64,000 nt of DNA from an uncultured Bizionia sp. (GTDB lineage: Bacteria; Bacteroidota; Bacteroidia; Flavobacteriales; Flavobacteriaceae): NCBI GenBank assembly GCA_947496215.1, contig CANMCF010000005.1:1-64000 (forward strand), read 5' to 3'. Position 1 is the first letter of the stretch. The number at the start of each line of letters is the position of its first letter. A program made the translations under genes and the position numbers. This document shows, one piece after another, positions 1 through 9,348 of the stretch. The notes under the pieces were generated by a model. That model was not told the origin of the DNA, ran no database searches, and saw only the letters and a program-made list of their open reading frames with translations.

Positions 1-221
1 GGAACATCTATGGGATAAAGGACCAACCCGACGCGGTGATCTACATCTTCGACCGCTATGGTAAGCTCTTGAAGCAGCTCAGCCCGACTGGCGAGGGATG
101 GAACGGGACCTACAACGGGAACCCGATGCCGAACAGCACCTATTGGTTCACCGTGGACTATAGGGAACCAAACACGGACCAGAAGAAGACCTTCAAGGCG
201 CATTTTGCTTTGAAACGTTAA
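1..221 (+). CDS. C-terminal part of a T9SS type-B sorted surface protein (5' end outside window)
   Basis: The reading frame is open from the window edge (codons from position 3) to TAA at 219-221. The 72 visible residues match the end of the gliding-motility-associated C-terminal (CHU_C, type B) domain: an N-I-Y-G-I-K start, VIYIFDRYGKLL, then GWNGTYNGNPMPNSTYWF and a basic FALKR end. In the family this domain sends large adhesins or enzymes through the type IX secretion system to the cell surface. The function of the missing N-terminal part is unknown. Positions 61-120 have 36 G/C of 60, far above the AT-rich genes that follow, so codon use differs from the neighbours. A hairpin terminator follows at 251. 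Confidence 0.85.
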   Translation, partial: NIYGIKDQPDAVIYIFDRYGKLLKQLSPTGEGWNGTYNGNPMPNSTYWFTVDYREPNTDQKKTFKAHFALKR

Positions 222-250
222 AGAAGTATATGCAAAATATAGAATATAAA

Positions 251-277
251 AGCCTGAACTATTGTTCAGGCTTTTTG
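251..277 (+). terminator. Intrinsic terminator of the type-B surface protein gene
   Basis: A 9-bp perfect stem (AGCCTGAAC / GTTCAGGCT) with a TATT loop is followed by a T run. It lies 30 bases after the stop codon. Confidence 0.85.
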
Positions 278-624
278 TTTATAAATAGTCTAGCTGCTCT
301 GATTATTTCACATAAGTTAGATTTCTATGGGCAAGTACGACTCAAAATGATCAATAAGCTCAATCTTTTTTAAGTTGAGTTGTGATTGTCATTTTGTAAT
401 TATTGGAAAAAGGGAACTATTTCTCCAAAATGTTTTTAGATGTTGTAATGAGAGTTAATATGACATCTTTATATAAAAATGTTACCAGTAAAATAAATCG
501 GATGATAATTCATCGATAAGGTGTTCTTGGAAGTGTAAATTTAAAAAGGAGGGGTGGTTTGGTTAACTAATAATATCAGGTGAGTTTAAATTTTTAAATT
601 AGAAGGATTAGGATGGGTAAATAA
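278..624. other. AT-rich intergenic stretch, no gene seen
   Basis: About 350 bases between two terminators. I see no open frame with coding character, no tRNA and no long inverted repeat. Confidence 0.6.
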
Positions 625-654
625 AAAAGGCAATAATTTAATTATTGCCTTTTT
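625..654 (-). terminator. Terminator of the FadL-like porin gene (bidirectional shape)
   Basis: The stem AAAAGGCAATAAT / ATTATTGCCTTTT has A and T runs on its outer sides, so it can stop transcription from either direction. It lies just past the stop codon of the minus-strand porin gene. Confidence 0.75.
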
Positions 655-682
655 AGATATGAATTAAAACTGAAATTATCTG

Positions 683-2218
683 TTATAATTGAAATCCTAG
701 AGATAAGGTGATGTTTGAATTGTTGGTGTCAATAGTGGTGGCATCTGTTAGACCAGTATTGAACAATTGATGATCAGAGGTTCTTTTGGATTGGTCGAAT
801 GTTAAATCTAGTTTGGTGTTACCAAAATTATAACCCAACCCCAAAGAGTACCCTGTTAAGTCACCTACAGTTGTTCCATTTTTATAAGGGCTTTCTTCAA
901 AACGATATCCACCTCTAAGACTTAGTTGTTTTATTTTGTATTCTCCCCCAACTCTATAAGTGGCTGCAGCAACAAGGTTATTGTTTATAATTGTGTTTTG
1001 AGCTGCAAAATAACCGTCAGAAGTTGGTTTGAACTTGGTCTTGCTATAGTCTTTTCTTGAGTAATCGAAACTTATCAGGCCTTGTTTTCCAAAAACATAG
1101 GCTAAACTAGTTGTTATTCTTGCTGGTGTTTGTAATTTGTATTCAGGGAAAATATTAACAATTCGTGGATCTACGACTTGTAATAAGCTTGTTCCTCCTT
1201 CATCTCTAATCGTTTCAAGATATTGAGTCGTTTCTTCTTCAATGGTGAGCCAAGTAGGGGAGTCATATGCAACTCCAAGCCTAAGTTCGTTGGATATTTT
1301 GAAAATGCTTCCTAGTTGGAAAGAAAAACCACTTCCGTTTGTGACAATATTGTTTTCAAATCCAACTTGAGTCACTGAAGATCCATCATTGTCATTCTCT
1401 TCAAATAGGAAGGTAGATCTTTCATAATTTAAAAAATGAGAATTTAAATTCAGTCCTAAATATAAATTGTCACTGTATTGTGCTCCTAGGTTAAATGAAA
1501 TTTTACCATTGTAACCGGTTGCGGAATAATTGTATTCATGATCAAAGGTTCCAGCTGCGATGTTTGAGGTATATGCTGTATTGTCGTCTGCATCGGTTTC
1601 GGGTTCCAATATGAAGGAGTCGTAACCTAGATATGCTTGCTGATTTGCATAACCGTATGCACTTCCAATTTCTGCATAGGCCTCGGAAGTAGTTTCACCT
1701 GGCAAAGCAGAAATTTCATCTAATCTCAAGCCTTGTGCATTGTTAAGAAAATAACTGGCTATAGAGTTACCGTTATTCTGTGCGGTTCCATTGGTTCCAG
1801 AACCAAACCAATTGTCATCATAATTCTTTGTGTTGTCATAAGCAATGCTTAATGCCATTTTCTTCCAATTGGAATTTTCATTGTTGTTTTTGAAAATGAA
1901 GACTCCTCCAGCTTGCTGTAAAGAGAAATCTGAGTTGGAAGCAGTATTTCTTGTATTGAAATATGAAGTTTCATTGTCCTTGTTAAGGCTGGAAAGGGAG
2001 ACGGATGCATAGCTGTTGGTAAATATTGCAGAACCAGCAGGGTTTAGGCTGACTGCACTTAAATCTCCTCCAAGTGCCCCAAAAGCTCCGCTTAAAGCCC
2101 TGAAACGCGCTGTTCCTTGTATTTCTCCATCGTTATAACGCAATGCATCATTGATGTCTTGAGCGTTAATTATAGGCATAGATAATATACCTATGAATAG
2201 TAACATTAACTTTTTCAT
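683..2218 (-). CDS. OmpP1/FadL/TodX-family outer membrane transport protein
   Basis: A 511-residue protein with a signal peptide (MKKLMLLFIGILSMPIINA, cut before Q20), then the family's N-terminal block GTARFRALSGAFGALGGDL and S/N-LNPAGSA. The rest alternates short polar and hydrophobic stretches as in a 14-strand beta-barrel, and ends in LSLGFQL with a terminal-strand pattern. FadL-type channels carry hydrophobic substrates across the outer membrane; the substrate here cannot be read. It shares its strand with the lipoprotein gene 34 bases upstream and may be co-transcribed. Bacteroidota versions are often annotated as hemin receptor without proof. Confidence 0.85.
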   Translation of the reverse strand: MKKLMLLFIGILSMPIINAQDINDALRYNDGEIQGTARFRALSGAFGALGGDLSAVSLNPAGSAIFTNSYASVSLSSLNKDNETSYFNTRNTASNSDFSLQQAGGVFIFKNNNENSNWKKMALSIAYDNTKNYDDNWFGSGTNGTAQNNGNSIASYFLNNAQGLRLDEISALPGETTSEAYAEIGSAYGYANQQAYLGYDSFILEPETDADDNTAYTSNIAAGTFDHEYNYSATGYNGKISFNLGAQYSDNLYLGLNLNSHFLNYERSTFLFEENDNDGSSVTQVGFENNIVTNGSGFSFQLGSIFKISNELRLGVAYDSPTWLTIEEETTQYLETIRDEGGTSLLQVVDPRIVNIFPEYKLQTPARITTSLAYVFGKQGLISFDYSRKDYSKTKFKPTSDGYFAAQNTIINNNLVAAATYRVGGEYKIKQLSLRGGYRFEESPYKNGTTVGDLTGYSLGLGYNFGNTKLDLTFDQSKRTSDHQLFNTGLTDATTIDTNNSNITLSLGFQL

Positions 2219-2252
2219 ATTAGCTTTTTTGTTTTTATTCTTTTTTTGAATT

Positions 2253-3209
2253 CTAACCTCTTCTTCTCGAGCTACTTCCTCTGCTGGATGAAGATGATCT
2301 TGAGCTAGAACTACTCCTTGGTGTGTAGGATCTATTGGTTCTTGGAGTAGATGTGGCTCTAGTTCTTGTTCTAGGCGTAGATGTTCTAGTTCTTGTTCTA
2401 GGCTTGCTGGATTTAATTGTATTTTGACTAGAGTTTGTTCTCACTCTTGTTCTCGTTCTTGGTTTTACGCTAGTTCTAGTTCTCGTTCTTGGAGTAGAAA
2501 TGCTTGATCTAGTTCTTGTGGATGATCTGCGATTGGTCAATACTGAAGGACGATTCAATAAAGAACCTCTTCTTCCAGAGTTGTATGCTACTCCTCTGCG
2601 GCCATAATTGTTTCTTCCGTAATAGTAGTTGTTATATGGATTTCCATAAGCATAACCGTAACCATAGCCACCATAATTGAAACCATAATAAGGAGTGCAC
2701 CAGAAAGGGTCTCCCCATCCATACCCAGCATAACCAAAGCCTACGTTCCACCCTCCATAGTAAGGTCTATTCCAACCCCAACGGTTCCATCTGTAAAAAG
2801 GTCTGTTCCAAAAATTATTGTATCCAAAACCACTTGAATATACATTTATCGTTACATTGTCGCTCTCTTGTCCCCATCCAGCATAGCCACTTTGGGTGTT
2901 TACAGTGTCCGTATTCTCTTCATACGTTCCTTCATATGAGTCTATGTCCGTAAAAACCTCACCTTCTTGCGTAGCAAGTTCCATCTCGTTCGATTTTTCT
3001 TTGAAGTAATTTTGATAATAACTATTTGAAGGTTCCGATTTGACCTCTACGATTCGTTCTTCTTGTTCAACATTGTTTTTTGAAGTACCGTAAATACCAT
3101 CGCTATCTTGCCCGACATATTGATAAGATCCACAAGATGTGAGTCCTAAAGTTAATCCGATAATGGTTAATGCTGGTACTTTAGTTTTTAAGTAGTTAAT
3201 AAATCGCAT
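2253..3209 (-). CDS. Low-complexity lipoprotein, Gly/Tyr/Asn-rich centre and Arg/Ser/Thr-rich tail
   Basis: A 318-residue protein with a lipoprotein signal (LGLTSCG, lipid Cys at residue 26). Residues about 30-120 are acidic, about 125-205 are rich in Y, G, N and W, and about 215-318 consist of TPRTRTR-like repeats ending in serine/arginine runs. The repeats are also visible as DNA repeats at about 2340-2420. Similar flavobacterial proteins carry the uninformative label 'vitellogenin II'. The role is unknown. The extreme charge of the tail suggests binding to an anionic surface such as LPS or peptidoglycan, which is inference only. It sits upstream of the porin gene on the same strand and is divergent from proS. 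Confidence 0.75.
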   Translation of the reverse strand: MRFINYLKTKVPALTIIGLTLGLTSCGSYQYVGQDSDGIYGTSKNNVEQEERIVEVKSEPSNSYYQNYFKEKSNEMELATQEGEVFTDIDSYEGTYEENTDTVNTQSGYAGWGQESDNVTINVYSSGFGYNNFWNRPFYRWNRWGWNRPYYGGWNVGFGYAGYGWGDPFWCTPYYGFNYGGYGYGYAYGNPYNNYYYGRNNYGRRGVAYNSGRRGSLLNRPSVLTNRRSSTRTRSSISTPRTRTRTSVKPRTRTRVRTNSSQNTIKSSKPRTRTRTSTPRTRTRATSTPRTNRSYTPRSSSSSRSSSSSRGSSSRRRG

Positions 3210-3310
3210 ATCTCTTTTATTTTAATTGTTGAACATAACAAAAATAGTTAGTTTTGTCGAACTATTTCTTTTTTTAACATAGTCACAATATTTGTGCCAA
3301 AACATTGAAT

Positions 3311-4789
3311 ATGAGCAAAAAACTTACGAGTAGAGCAGAGGATTACTCAAAATGGTATAACGAACTCGTTGTAAAGGCTGATTTAGCTGAGAATTCAGCG
3401 GTTAGAGGTTGTATGGTTATCAAGCCATATGGTTATGCAATTTGGGAAAAAATGCAAGGTGAATTAGATAGAATGTTTAAAGAAACTGGACATCAAAATG
3501 CATATTTCCCTCTTTTCGTACCAAAAAGCCTTTTTGAAGCAGAAGAGAAAAATGCAGAAGGATTTGCCAAAGAGTGTGCAGTCGTGACACATTATAGATT
3601 GCAGAATGACCCAGACAAACCTGGGAAGCTTCGAGTGGATCCTGAAGCTAGGTTGGAAGAAGAGCTTGTTGTAAGACCGACAAGTGAAGCCATTATCTGG
3701 AACACATACAAAGGATGGATTCAATCTTATAGAGATTTACCACTATTAATTAACCAATGGGCGAATGTTGTACGTTGGGAAATGCGTACGCGCTTGTTTT
3801 TGCGTACTGCAGAATTTTTATGGCAAGAAGGACATACGGCCCATGAGACCAAAGGAGAAGCTTTGGATGAAGCCAAGTTGATGAATAACGTATATGCTAC
3901 ATTCGTTGAGAACTTCATGGCGATACCTGTAGTACAAGGTGTGAAATCCGAAAGTGAACGGTTTGCTGGAGCAGACGAAACGTATTGTATAGAGGCTTTG
4001 ATGCAGGATGGTAAAGCATTGCAAGCAGGGACTTCTCATTTTTTGGGGCAAAATTTTGCCAAGGCATTTGATGTGAAATTCACCTCGAAGGAAGGGAAAC
4101 AAGATTATGTTTGGGCAACGTCATGGGGTGTTTCAACGCGTTTGATGGGAGCATTGATCATGACGCATAGTGATGATCAAGGTTTGGTGTTACCTCCAAA
4201 TTTGGCGCCTAATCAAGTGGTAATCGTACCTATTTACAAATCAGATGAACAACTTGAGCAAATCACAGAAGTGGTCAATGATATGATGAAGAGCTTGCGA
4301 AGCAAGCACATTACCGTTAAATTTGACAATAGAACAACACATAGACCTGGAGCCAAATTTGCGCAGCACGAGTTACAAGGAGTGCCTTTGAGAATAGCAA
4401 TTGGACCAAAAGATTTGGAAAACGGAACGGTTGAATTGGCTAGAAGGGATACTTTGACAAAGGAAACAGTTCCATTGAGTGATATAACTGATAAGGTTGA
4501 AGGTTTAATGGGGGAAATTCAAGAAGCATTATTCAACAAGGCTTTAAAATATAGAAATGATCATATTACGGAAGTAGAAAACTTCGAGGAGTTCAAAACC
4601 GTTTTGGAAGAGAAAGGAGGCTTTGTATCAGCACATTGGGATGGGACAATTGAAACAGAGGATAAAATAAAAGAAATAACCAAAGCTACGATACGATGCC
4701 TTCCATTGGAAGGGGAATTGGAAAACGGGGTTTGTGTTTACTCTGGAAAGGCTTCGGAACGTAGAGTATTGTTCGCAAAAGCATACTAA
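3311..4789 (+). CDS. proS: Prolyl-tRNA synthetase, archaeal/eukaryal-type (short form)
   Basis: A 492-residue class II aminoacyl-tRNA synthetase that charges tRNA-Pro. Visible parts: motif 1 region ([23 protein letters not shown]), [14 protein letters not shown], motif 2 ([15 protein letters not shown]), motif 3 ([12 protein letters not shown]), the anticodon-binding domain, and the C-terminal end RRVLFAKAY typical of the type without the bacterial editing insert. I chose ATG at 3311 over TTG at 3305 because [16 protein letters not shown] matches the family start. A 19-T run begins five bases after the stop. Confidence 0.97.
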   Translation: MSKKLTSRAEDYSKWYNELVVKADLAENSAVRGCMVIKPYGYAIWEKMQGELDRMFKETGHQNAYFPLFVPKSLFEAEEKNAEGFAKECAVVTHYRLQNDPDKPGKLRVDPEARLEEELVVRPTSEAIIWNTYKGWIQSYRDLPLLINQWANVVRWEMRTRLFLRTAEFLWQEGHTAHETKGEALDEAKLMNNVYATFVENFMAIPVVQGVKSESERFAGADETYCIEALMQDGKALQAGTSHFLGQNFAKAFDVKFTSKEGKQDYVWATSWGVSTRLMGALIMTHSDDQGLVLPPNLAPNQVVIVPIYKSDEQLEQITEVVNDMMKSLRSKHITVKFDNRTTHRPGAKFAQHELQGVPLRIAIGPKDLENGTVELARRDTLTKETVPLSDITDKVEGLMGEIQEALFNKALKYRNDHITEVENFEEFKTVLEEKGGFVSAHWDGTIETEDKIKEITKATIRCLPLEGELENGVCVYSGKASERRVLFAKAY

Positions 4790-4794
4790 ATGAA

Positions 4795-4813
4795 TTTTTT
4801 TTTTTTTTTTTTT
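4795..4813. repeat. 19-base poly-T tract behind proS
   Basis: An uninterrupted run of 19 T, three bases past the proS stop and 10 bases before the tRNA/rpsT promoter. It has no stem before it, so it is not a standard intrinsic terminator. Confidence 0.9.
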
Positions 4814-4822
4814 ATTTAGTGC

Positions 4823-4852
4823 TTGCAACAGTCAAAAATAGTTGTATTTTTG
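4823..4852 (+). promoter_or_regulatory. Promoter 1 upstream of tRNA-Glu/rpsT
   Basis: TTG at 4823-4825, a 19-base spacer, and TATTTTTG (TAnnTTTG) at 4845-4852, a full match to the Bacteroidota housekeeping promoter pattern. Confidence 0.7.
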
Positions 4853-4915
4853 CATCCGCAATGGAGACGTTGTAAGTTATTTGAAAAGTATTGCAAATTA
4901 AATTTAAATAAACTT

Positions 4916-4946
4916 TTGTTAGTTTGAAATATAAAATATATATTTG
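4916..4946 (+). promoter_or_regulatory. Promoter 2 directly upstream of tRNA-Glu
   Basis: TTG at 4916-4918, a 20-base spacer, and TATATTTG at 4939-4946. A start about 7 bases later would lie just ahead of the tRNA 5' end. Confidence 0.75.
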
Positions 4947-4963
4947 CACACTCAAAAATAAAT

Positions 4964-5035
4964 GGCCCGTTCGTCTATCGGCTAGGACGCCAGGTTTTCA
5001 TCCTGGTAAGAGGGGTTCGATTCCCCTACGGGCTA
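4964..5035 (+). tRNA. tRNA-Glu (anticodon TTC)
   Basis: A 72-base cloverleaf. The acceptor stem GGCCCGT pairs with ACGGGCT, the anticodon arm CCAGG / CCTGG encloses TTTTCAT (anticodon TTC), and the T arm is GGGGTTCGATTCCCC. The discriminator is A and CCA is not encoded. It is followed 31 bases later by rpsT, probably on the same transcript. Confidence 0.97.
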
Positions 5036-5066
5036 CAATTTTTTAATAAAGAAAGAACAAGAACAA

Positions 5067-5318
5067 ATGGCAAATCATAAGTCAGCGTTAAAGAGAATTA
5101 GAAGTAACGAAACTAGACGCGTAAGAAACAAGTATCAGCATAAGACGACTCGTAATGCTATTAAGAAATTACGTGAGTTAACTGATAAGAAAGAAGCTGA
5201 GGCTTTATTACCATCAGTTGTGTCTATGTTAGATAAATTAGCTAAAAGAAACATTATACACGCCAACAAAGCTGCTAACCTTAAATCTGGTTTGACAAAG
5301 TACGTTGCATCGATATAA
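5067..5318 (+). CDS. rpsT: 30S ribosomal protein S20
   Basis: An 83-residue basic protein beginning [21 protein letters not shown], the typical S20 start, with the helical K/R-rich body and a C-terminal [16 protein letters not shown] motif. It binds 16S rRNA in the small subunit. The leader is A-rich (AAGAAAGAACAAGAACAA) without a Shine-Dalgarno site, as usual for highly expressed Bacteroidota genes. It is transcribed from the tRNA-Glu promoters and ends at a strong terminator 25 bases downstream. Confidence 0.98.
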   Translation: MANHKSALKRIRSNETRRVRNKYQHKTTRNAIKKLRELTDKKEAEALLPSVVSMLDKLAKRNIIHANKAANLKSGLTKYVASI

Positions 5319-5342
5319 GTTTTAAATATAACACAAGATTAG

Positions 5343-5370
5343 AACCTATCATTTTGATAGGTTTTTTTTT
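5343..5370 (+). terminator. Terminator of rpsT
   Basis: A 9-bp perfect stem AACCTATCA / TGATAGGTT with a TTT loop and a following run of T. Confidence 0.9.
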
Positions 5371-5456
5371 GCTCAAAACTTTCTTTCTACTTTTAAAAAA
5401 CTCAACAAATTATAAAAGACATCTCTGTAAATCTATTGTGTTGGAGTGAGTGTAAT

Positions 5457-5493
5457 AAAAAAGCCTTTCTGATAATACAGAAAGGCTTTTTTT
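5457..5493 (-). terminator. Terminator of rho (bidirectional)
   Basis: The 15-bp stem AAAAAAGCCTTTCTG / CAGAAAGGCTTTTTT with a 6-base loop lies just past the rho stop on the minus strand. The A and T runs allow termination on both strands. Confidence 0.9.
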
Positions 5494-5513
5494 ATGATTT
5501 AAGAATATATGTT

Positions 5514-7307
5514 TTAACCGTTCATTGAGATTAAGAACTCTTCATTGTTTTTAGTTTGTTTGAAACGTTGGTTTATAAATTCCATTGCTTCTACAGGATT
5601 CATATCTGCAAGGTATTTACGCATTACCCACATTCTTTGTACGGTAGTGGCGTCTAATAGTATGTCATCACGACGTGTACTTGAAGAAGTTAAGTCGATA
5701 GCTGGGAAAATTCTACGATTGGATATCTTTCTATCCAATTGAAGCTCCATGTTACCTGTCCCTTTGAATTCTTCGAAGATTACTTCATCCATCTTGGAAC
5801 CTGTTTCTGTAAGAGCCGTGGCAATGATGGTTAGTGAACCACCGTTTTCTATGTTACGTGCAGCTCCAAAGAAACGTTTTGGTTTGTGCAGAGCATTGGC
5901 ATCCACACCACCACTCAATATCTTCCCTGAGGCAGGTTGAACGGAATTGTATGCTCTTGCCAAACGTGTTATTGAATCTAACAAGATAACGACATCATGT
6001 CCACACTCTACCAATCGTTTGGCTTTTTCAAGTACTATATTGGCAATCTTTACGTGTTCGTGAGCTTCCTTGTCAAAAGTAGAAGCGATAACTTCACCAC
6101 GTACATTACGTTGCATATCTGTAACTTCCTCTGGACGTTCATCTATCAATAAGATCATTTGGTATACCTCTGGATGGTTTGCTGCAATTGCATTGGCAAC
6201 ATCCTTGAGCAACATCGTCTTACCTGTTTTTGGTTGGGACACGATCATACCACGTTGACCTTTACCTATGGGGGCGAATAAGTCCATTATACGCGTAGAA
6301 ATAGTGCTTTGTCTTTCGGCAATGTTAAATTTCTCCTGTGGGAACAATGGTGTTAGATGTTCGAAAGAAACCCTGTCTCTGACTACATCTGGGCTTTGTC
6401 CATTGATTTTTGTGACCTTTATGAGTGGAAAATATTTTTCACCTTCCTTGGGAGGCCTTACATTTCCCAGTACGGTATCTCCTACCTTCAAACCAAACAA
6501 GCGAATTTGCGATTGCGAAACATAAATGTCGTCAGGAGATGACAAATAGTTGTAATCAGAAGAACGCAAGAAACCATATCCATCTTGCATAATGTCCAAA
6601 ACACCTTCACTTTCTATAATGGCATCAAATTCAAAATCTGGCTCGCGATAACGATTTCTGTTATCCTTGTTGCCATTGTTGCCTTTATTTTGATTTTTGT
6701 TTTGATTGGGATTGTTGTCTCTTTTTGGGCGGTTTTGGTTATTGTCGTCCTTTTTGTTTTGATGGTTGTGCACTGGTTTTTTATGCTGTACCTTTTGTTG
6801 CTGCTGCGGTTCCTTAGGTTCGTTCTTAGCCTCGATTCTCATCTCAGTTTTTACCTCAGTTTTCACTTCAGATTTCGCTTCTATTTTTGCCTCAGGTTTG
6901 GTTTCTGGAGCTTTATTAGCAGGCTTTACCTGATCTGTTGGCTTGTTTTCTACTTTTTTGGTAGTTCTTGGTCTTTTGGCCTTTGGCTTGTTTTCCACTT
7001 TAGGTTCAACCTTTTTCTCGCCTTTCTTATCATCCTTGAAATCCAAGGTTTCTTGTGCAGGTTTTTGTTCTTTTGCCTTTTTGTTGGCAACAGGTGTAGG
7101 TTTTTGAACACGTGTTCTTTTTGGGGTTTGAGGTTTTTCCTCTTTCTTTACTTCAGCTACAGCTTTTGGGTTTGCAGCTTGGTGATCCAATATTTGGTAT
7201 ACCAGATCTAATTTTTTTAACGAACGAAACTTAGGAATGCTAAGTTTTTTCGCTATTTCCTGTAACTCAGGAAGTTTCATTTCTTTTAATTGTGAGATTT
7301 CAAACAT
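5514..7307 (-). CDS. rho: Transcription termination factor Rho with a long disordered insert
   Basis: 597 residues against about 420 in E. coli. Order: SAP-like Rho N-terminal domain (1-45), a low-complexity K/P/E/Q/N-rich linker (about 50-220, with an [18 protein letters not shown]-type stretch), the RNA-binding cold-shock domain (about 230-300), then the RecA-type ATPase with Walker A ([12 protein letters not shown]), Walker B ([15 protein letters not shown]) and the R-loop region. Rho is the hexameric RNA helicase that ends untranslated transcripts. Such inserts are known in Bacteroidota Rho; in other phyla they have been linked to phase separation or RNA loading, which is not shown here. 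Divergent from the DUF4293 gene, a conserved family neighbourhood. Confidence 0.97.
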   Translation of the reverse strand: MFEISQLKEMKLPELQEIAKKLSIPKFRSLKKLDLVYQILDHQAANPKAVAEVKKEEKPQTPKRTRVQKPTPVANKKAKEQKPAQETLDFKDDKKGEKKVEPKVENKPKAKRPRTTKKVENKPTDQVKPANKAPETKPEAKIEAKSEVKTEVKTEMRIEAKNEPKEPQQQQKVQHKKPVHNHQNKKDDNNQNRPKRDNNPNQNKNQNKGNNGNKDNRNRYREPDFEFDAIIESEGVLDIMQDGYGFLRSSDYNYLSSPDDIYVSQSQIRLFGLKVGDTVLGNVRPPKEGEKYFPLIKVTKINGQSPDVVRDRVSFEHLTPLFPQEKFNIAERQSTISTRIMDLFAPIGKGQRGMIVSQPKTGKTMLLKDVANAIAANHPEVYQMILLIDERPEEVTDMQRNVRGEVIASTFDKEAHEHVKIANIVLEKAKRLVECGHDVVILLDSITRLARAYNSVQPASGKILSGGVDANALHKPKRFFGAARNIENGGSLTIIATALTETGSKMDEVIFEEFKGTGNMELQLDRKISNRRIFPAIDLTSSSTRRDDILLDATTVQRMWVMRKYLADMNPVEAMEFINQRFKQTKNNEEFLISMNG

Positions 7308-7437
7308 TGATGTTGACTTGAATATATTGAGTTGAAATTTTTCCGAAGAAAATGTAATCTAATTCTGAAGAATTAACCGCTTGCAAACGTGTGTATTGCA
7401 AAATGTTATTGCAATTATACAACTTTATTTTATTTTT

Positions 7438-7471
7438 TTGAGTTAAAATTATAAAAGAAACTATATTTTTG
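7438..7471 (+). promoter_or_regulatory. Promoter of the DUF4293 gene
   Basis: TTG at 7438-7440, a 23-base spacer, and TATTTTTG at 7464-7471, placed 24 bases before the ATG. Confidence 0.6.
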
Positions 7472-7495
7472 TAACTCGAAATTTAAAAATTATAT

Positions 7496-7906
7496 ATGTT
7501 ACAACGTATACAATCCATATATCTTTTATTGGCTGCTGGTGTCTCTGGTGGCTTGATTTATATGTTACATATATGGATAACGAACGAAAATGTGAAAGTG
7601 TATGCTGCCGACGAGGCACTTGTCTTTGGATTGTTTCTGGCATCTACATTCTTCTCATTGGTTTCTATATTTATGTTTAAAAAGAGGAAGTCTCAATTCA
7701 TGATGGGACGACTTAATATCATATTAAACTTTATTTTACTAGGATTACTTGTGTATCGATCTCTAAACTTACCTGGAGAAGCTTCGACTTCAGAGAATGG
7801 TATTGGGATGTTTCTTCCTATTGTGTCTATCGTATTGTTAGCTTTGGCAAACAAGGCCATCAAAAAGGACGAAGATCTTGTAAAATCTGTAGATAGATTA
7901 CGATAA
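7496..7906 (+). CDS. DUF4293 family membrane protein
   Basis: A 136-residue integral membrane protein starting MLQRIQSIYLLLAAGVSGGL, the DUF4293 signature. Four hydrophobic segments are visible (about 7-25, 42-60, 68-88, 103-122), followed by a charged tail (KKDEDLVKSVDRLR). The function is unknown. Its position divergent from rho is conserved in flavobacteria. It has its own promoter and is followed by a terminator. Confidence 0.85.
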   Translation: MLQRIQSIYLLLAAGVSGGLIYMLHIWITNENVKVYAADEALVFGLFLASTFFSLVSIFMFKKRKSQFMMGRLNIILNFILLGLLVYRSLNLPGEASTSENGIGMFLPIVSIVLLALANKAIKKDEDLVKSVDRLR

Positions 7907-7935
7907 ACCTATCATCTTAGTAGTATTAGTGCGTT

Positions 7936-7967
7936 AAAAACCCAAAGTGAAAGCTTTGGGTTTTTTT
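7936..7967 (+). terminator. Terminator of the DUF4293 gene
   Basis: The stem AAAAACCCAAAG / CTTTGGGTTTTT with loop TGAAAG is followed by T; it serves + strand transcripts and can also stop the convergent phosphoesterase transcript. Confidence 0.85.
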
Positions 7968-7995
7968 ATCTTCAAAAAGGAATTCTGGAAAAGAA

Positions 7996-8490
7996 CTACC
8001 GCCTAGGAAACTCTATGACTTCGAGGTTGTCTATTTTTTTACCATCTATGGTAAAACGTAGCATCGTTCTTACATTGTGGAAACCGTGTATGCCTATGGC
8101 TCCTGGATTCATATGTAAAAGGTTGAGTTTTTTGTCTGGCATGACCTTCAATATGTGAGAGTGACCGCAAATAAAAAGTTTTGGTGGTTTTTTATTAATA
8201 GCTTCCCGTACCCTGACATTGTACTTGTCTGGATACCCTCCAATGTGAGTTATCCAGACATCTATGTCTTCGCACATGAAACGATTGTGTTCAGGGAATT
8301 CCACACGAGCTTTATCATCATCTATGTTTCCATAGACACAACGTAGGGGTTTTAAATTCTTTATTGCATCTGTAACCTTTAAGTCTCCAATATCGCCTGC
8401 ATGCCAAACCTCATCTGCTTGGTTTACGTGTTTGAGTATATCATTGTCAATATGGCTGTGAGTGTCTGAAAGCAAAAGGATCTTTTTCAT
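7996..8490 (-). CDS. YfcE/MJ0936-type metallophosphoesterase
   Basis: A 164-residue calcineurin-like phosphoesterase. Metal-binding motifs are all visible: SDTHSHID (D-x-H), AGDIGD (GD-x-x-D), GNIDD (GN-H/D), and CGHSHI with NPGAIG near the end. The family hydrolyses phosphodiester bonds with two metal ions; the physiological substrate is not known for most members. Monocistronic, between the DUF4293 terminator and truA (divergent). Confidence 0.88.
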   Translation of the reverse strand: MKKILLLSDTHSHIDNDILKHVNQADEVWHAGDIGDLKVTDAIKNLKPLRCVYGNIDDDKARVEFPEHNRFMCEDIDVWITHIGGYPDKYNVRVREAINKKPPKLFICGHSHILKVMPDKKLNLLHMNPGAIGIHGFHNVRTMLRFTIDGKKIDNLEVIEFPRR

Positions 8491-8558
8491 ATTTATTTTC
8501 TGTGAAAAGAGAAATCTTATTATTGATAATTTAGGATTTCTTTAGGAAGAAAAACAAT

Positions 8559-8566
8559 TATATTTG
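8559..8566 (+). promoter_or_regulatory. -7 element upstream of truA
   Basis: TATATTTG sits 30 bases before the truA start codon; no good TTG is seen at the expected -33 distance. Confidence 0.45.
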
Positions 8567-8595
8567 TACTTCTTTAAACAAAAATAGTACTTTAC

Positions 8596-9348
8596 TTGAG
8601 ATATTTCATAGAACTTTCATATAATGGGAAAGCATATCATGGATGGCAAAATCAGCCCAATGCCATTTCAGTGCAAGAAGTATTGGAGAAAGGACTTTCA
8701 ACATTGCTAAAAGAACCCATTGCCACTATGGGAGCAGGAAGAACAGATGCTGGTGTGCATGCAAAACAAATGTTTGCTCATTTTGACACGACTGTCGTCT
8801 TTGAAGAGAAGACGCTTCGGTATAGACTGAATTCTTTCTTACCCAAAGATGTCGCCATCCAGAATGTGTTCAAAGTCAAAGCAGATGCCCATGCCCGCTT
8901 TGATGCATTGAGTAGGACATATTTATATAGAGTTGCACTGCATAAAAATGCTTTCACTCACGAAGAGTCTTTTTATTTAAAGCCAAAATTGAATCTGGAA
9001 TGGCTTGAGGAGGCTACCAATATCTTATTCGACTATAAAGATTTTCAATGCTTTTCCAAGTCAAATACAGATGTAAAAACGTATAATTGTGATATAATGA
9101 AAGCAGAGTGGAATCTAGTGGATGGAGAGCTACAATTTACCATACAAGCCGATCGCTTTTTGCGTAATATGGTCAGGGCCATCGTTGGCACCTTGATAAA
9201 CATAGGGATCGGTAAAATAAAAGTGGAGGCGTTGCATAAGATCATAAAATCCAAAAGTAGAAGTGAAGCGGGTTTTTCGGTGCCAGCCCATGCGTTGTAT
9301 CTAACAGAAGTAGAGTATTCGGAATCGATAAAAACTGCAAATGACTAA
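8596..9348 (+). CDS. truA: tRNA pseudouridine(38-40) synthase TruA
   Basis: A 250-residue enzyme converting U38-U40 of the tRNA anticodon arm to pseudouridine. The catalytic aspartate is D51 in AGRTDAGVHA; YHGWQNQP and the RFLRNMVRAIVGTL motif are present. The start codon is TTG (MRYFIELSYNGKAYHGW fits the family exactly and no in-frame ATG lies nearby). The 3' end overlaps the ABC exporter gene by 8 bases (ATGACTAA), so the two are translationally coupled. Confidence 0.96.
   Translation: MRYFIELSYNGKAYHGWQNQPNAISVQEVLEKGLSTLLKEPIATMGAGRTDAGVHAKQMFAHFDTTVVFEEKTLRYRLNSFLPKDVAIQNVFKVKADAHARFDALSRTYLYRVALHKNAFTHEESFYLKPKLNLEWLEEATNILFDYKDFQCFSKSNTDVKTYNCDIMKAEWNLVDGELQFTIQADRFLRNMVRAIVGTLINIGIGKIKVEALHKIIKSKSRSEAGFSVPAHALYLTEVEYSESIKTAND

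Noticed and set aside
6585-7211. 208-codon plus-strand frame with many hydrophobic residues
   Set aside because: It is the complement of the low-complexity linker of rho; composition comes from K/E/P codons read backwards.
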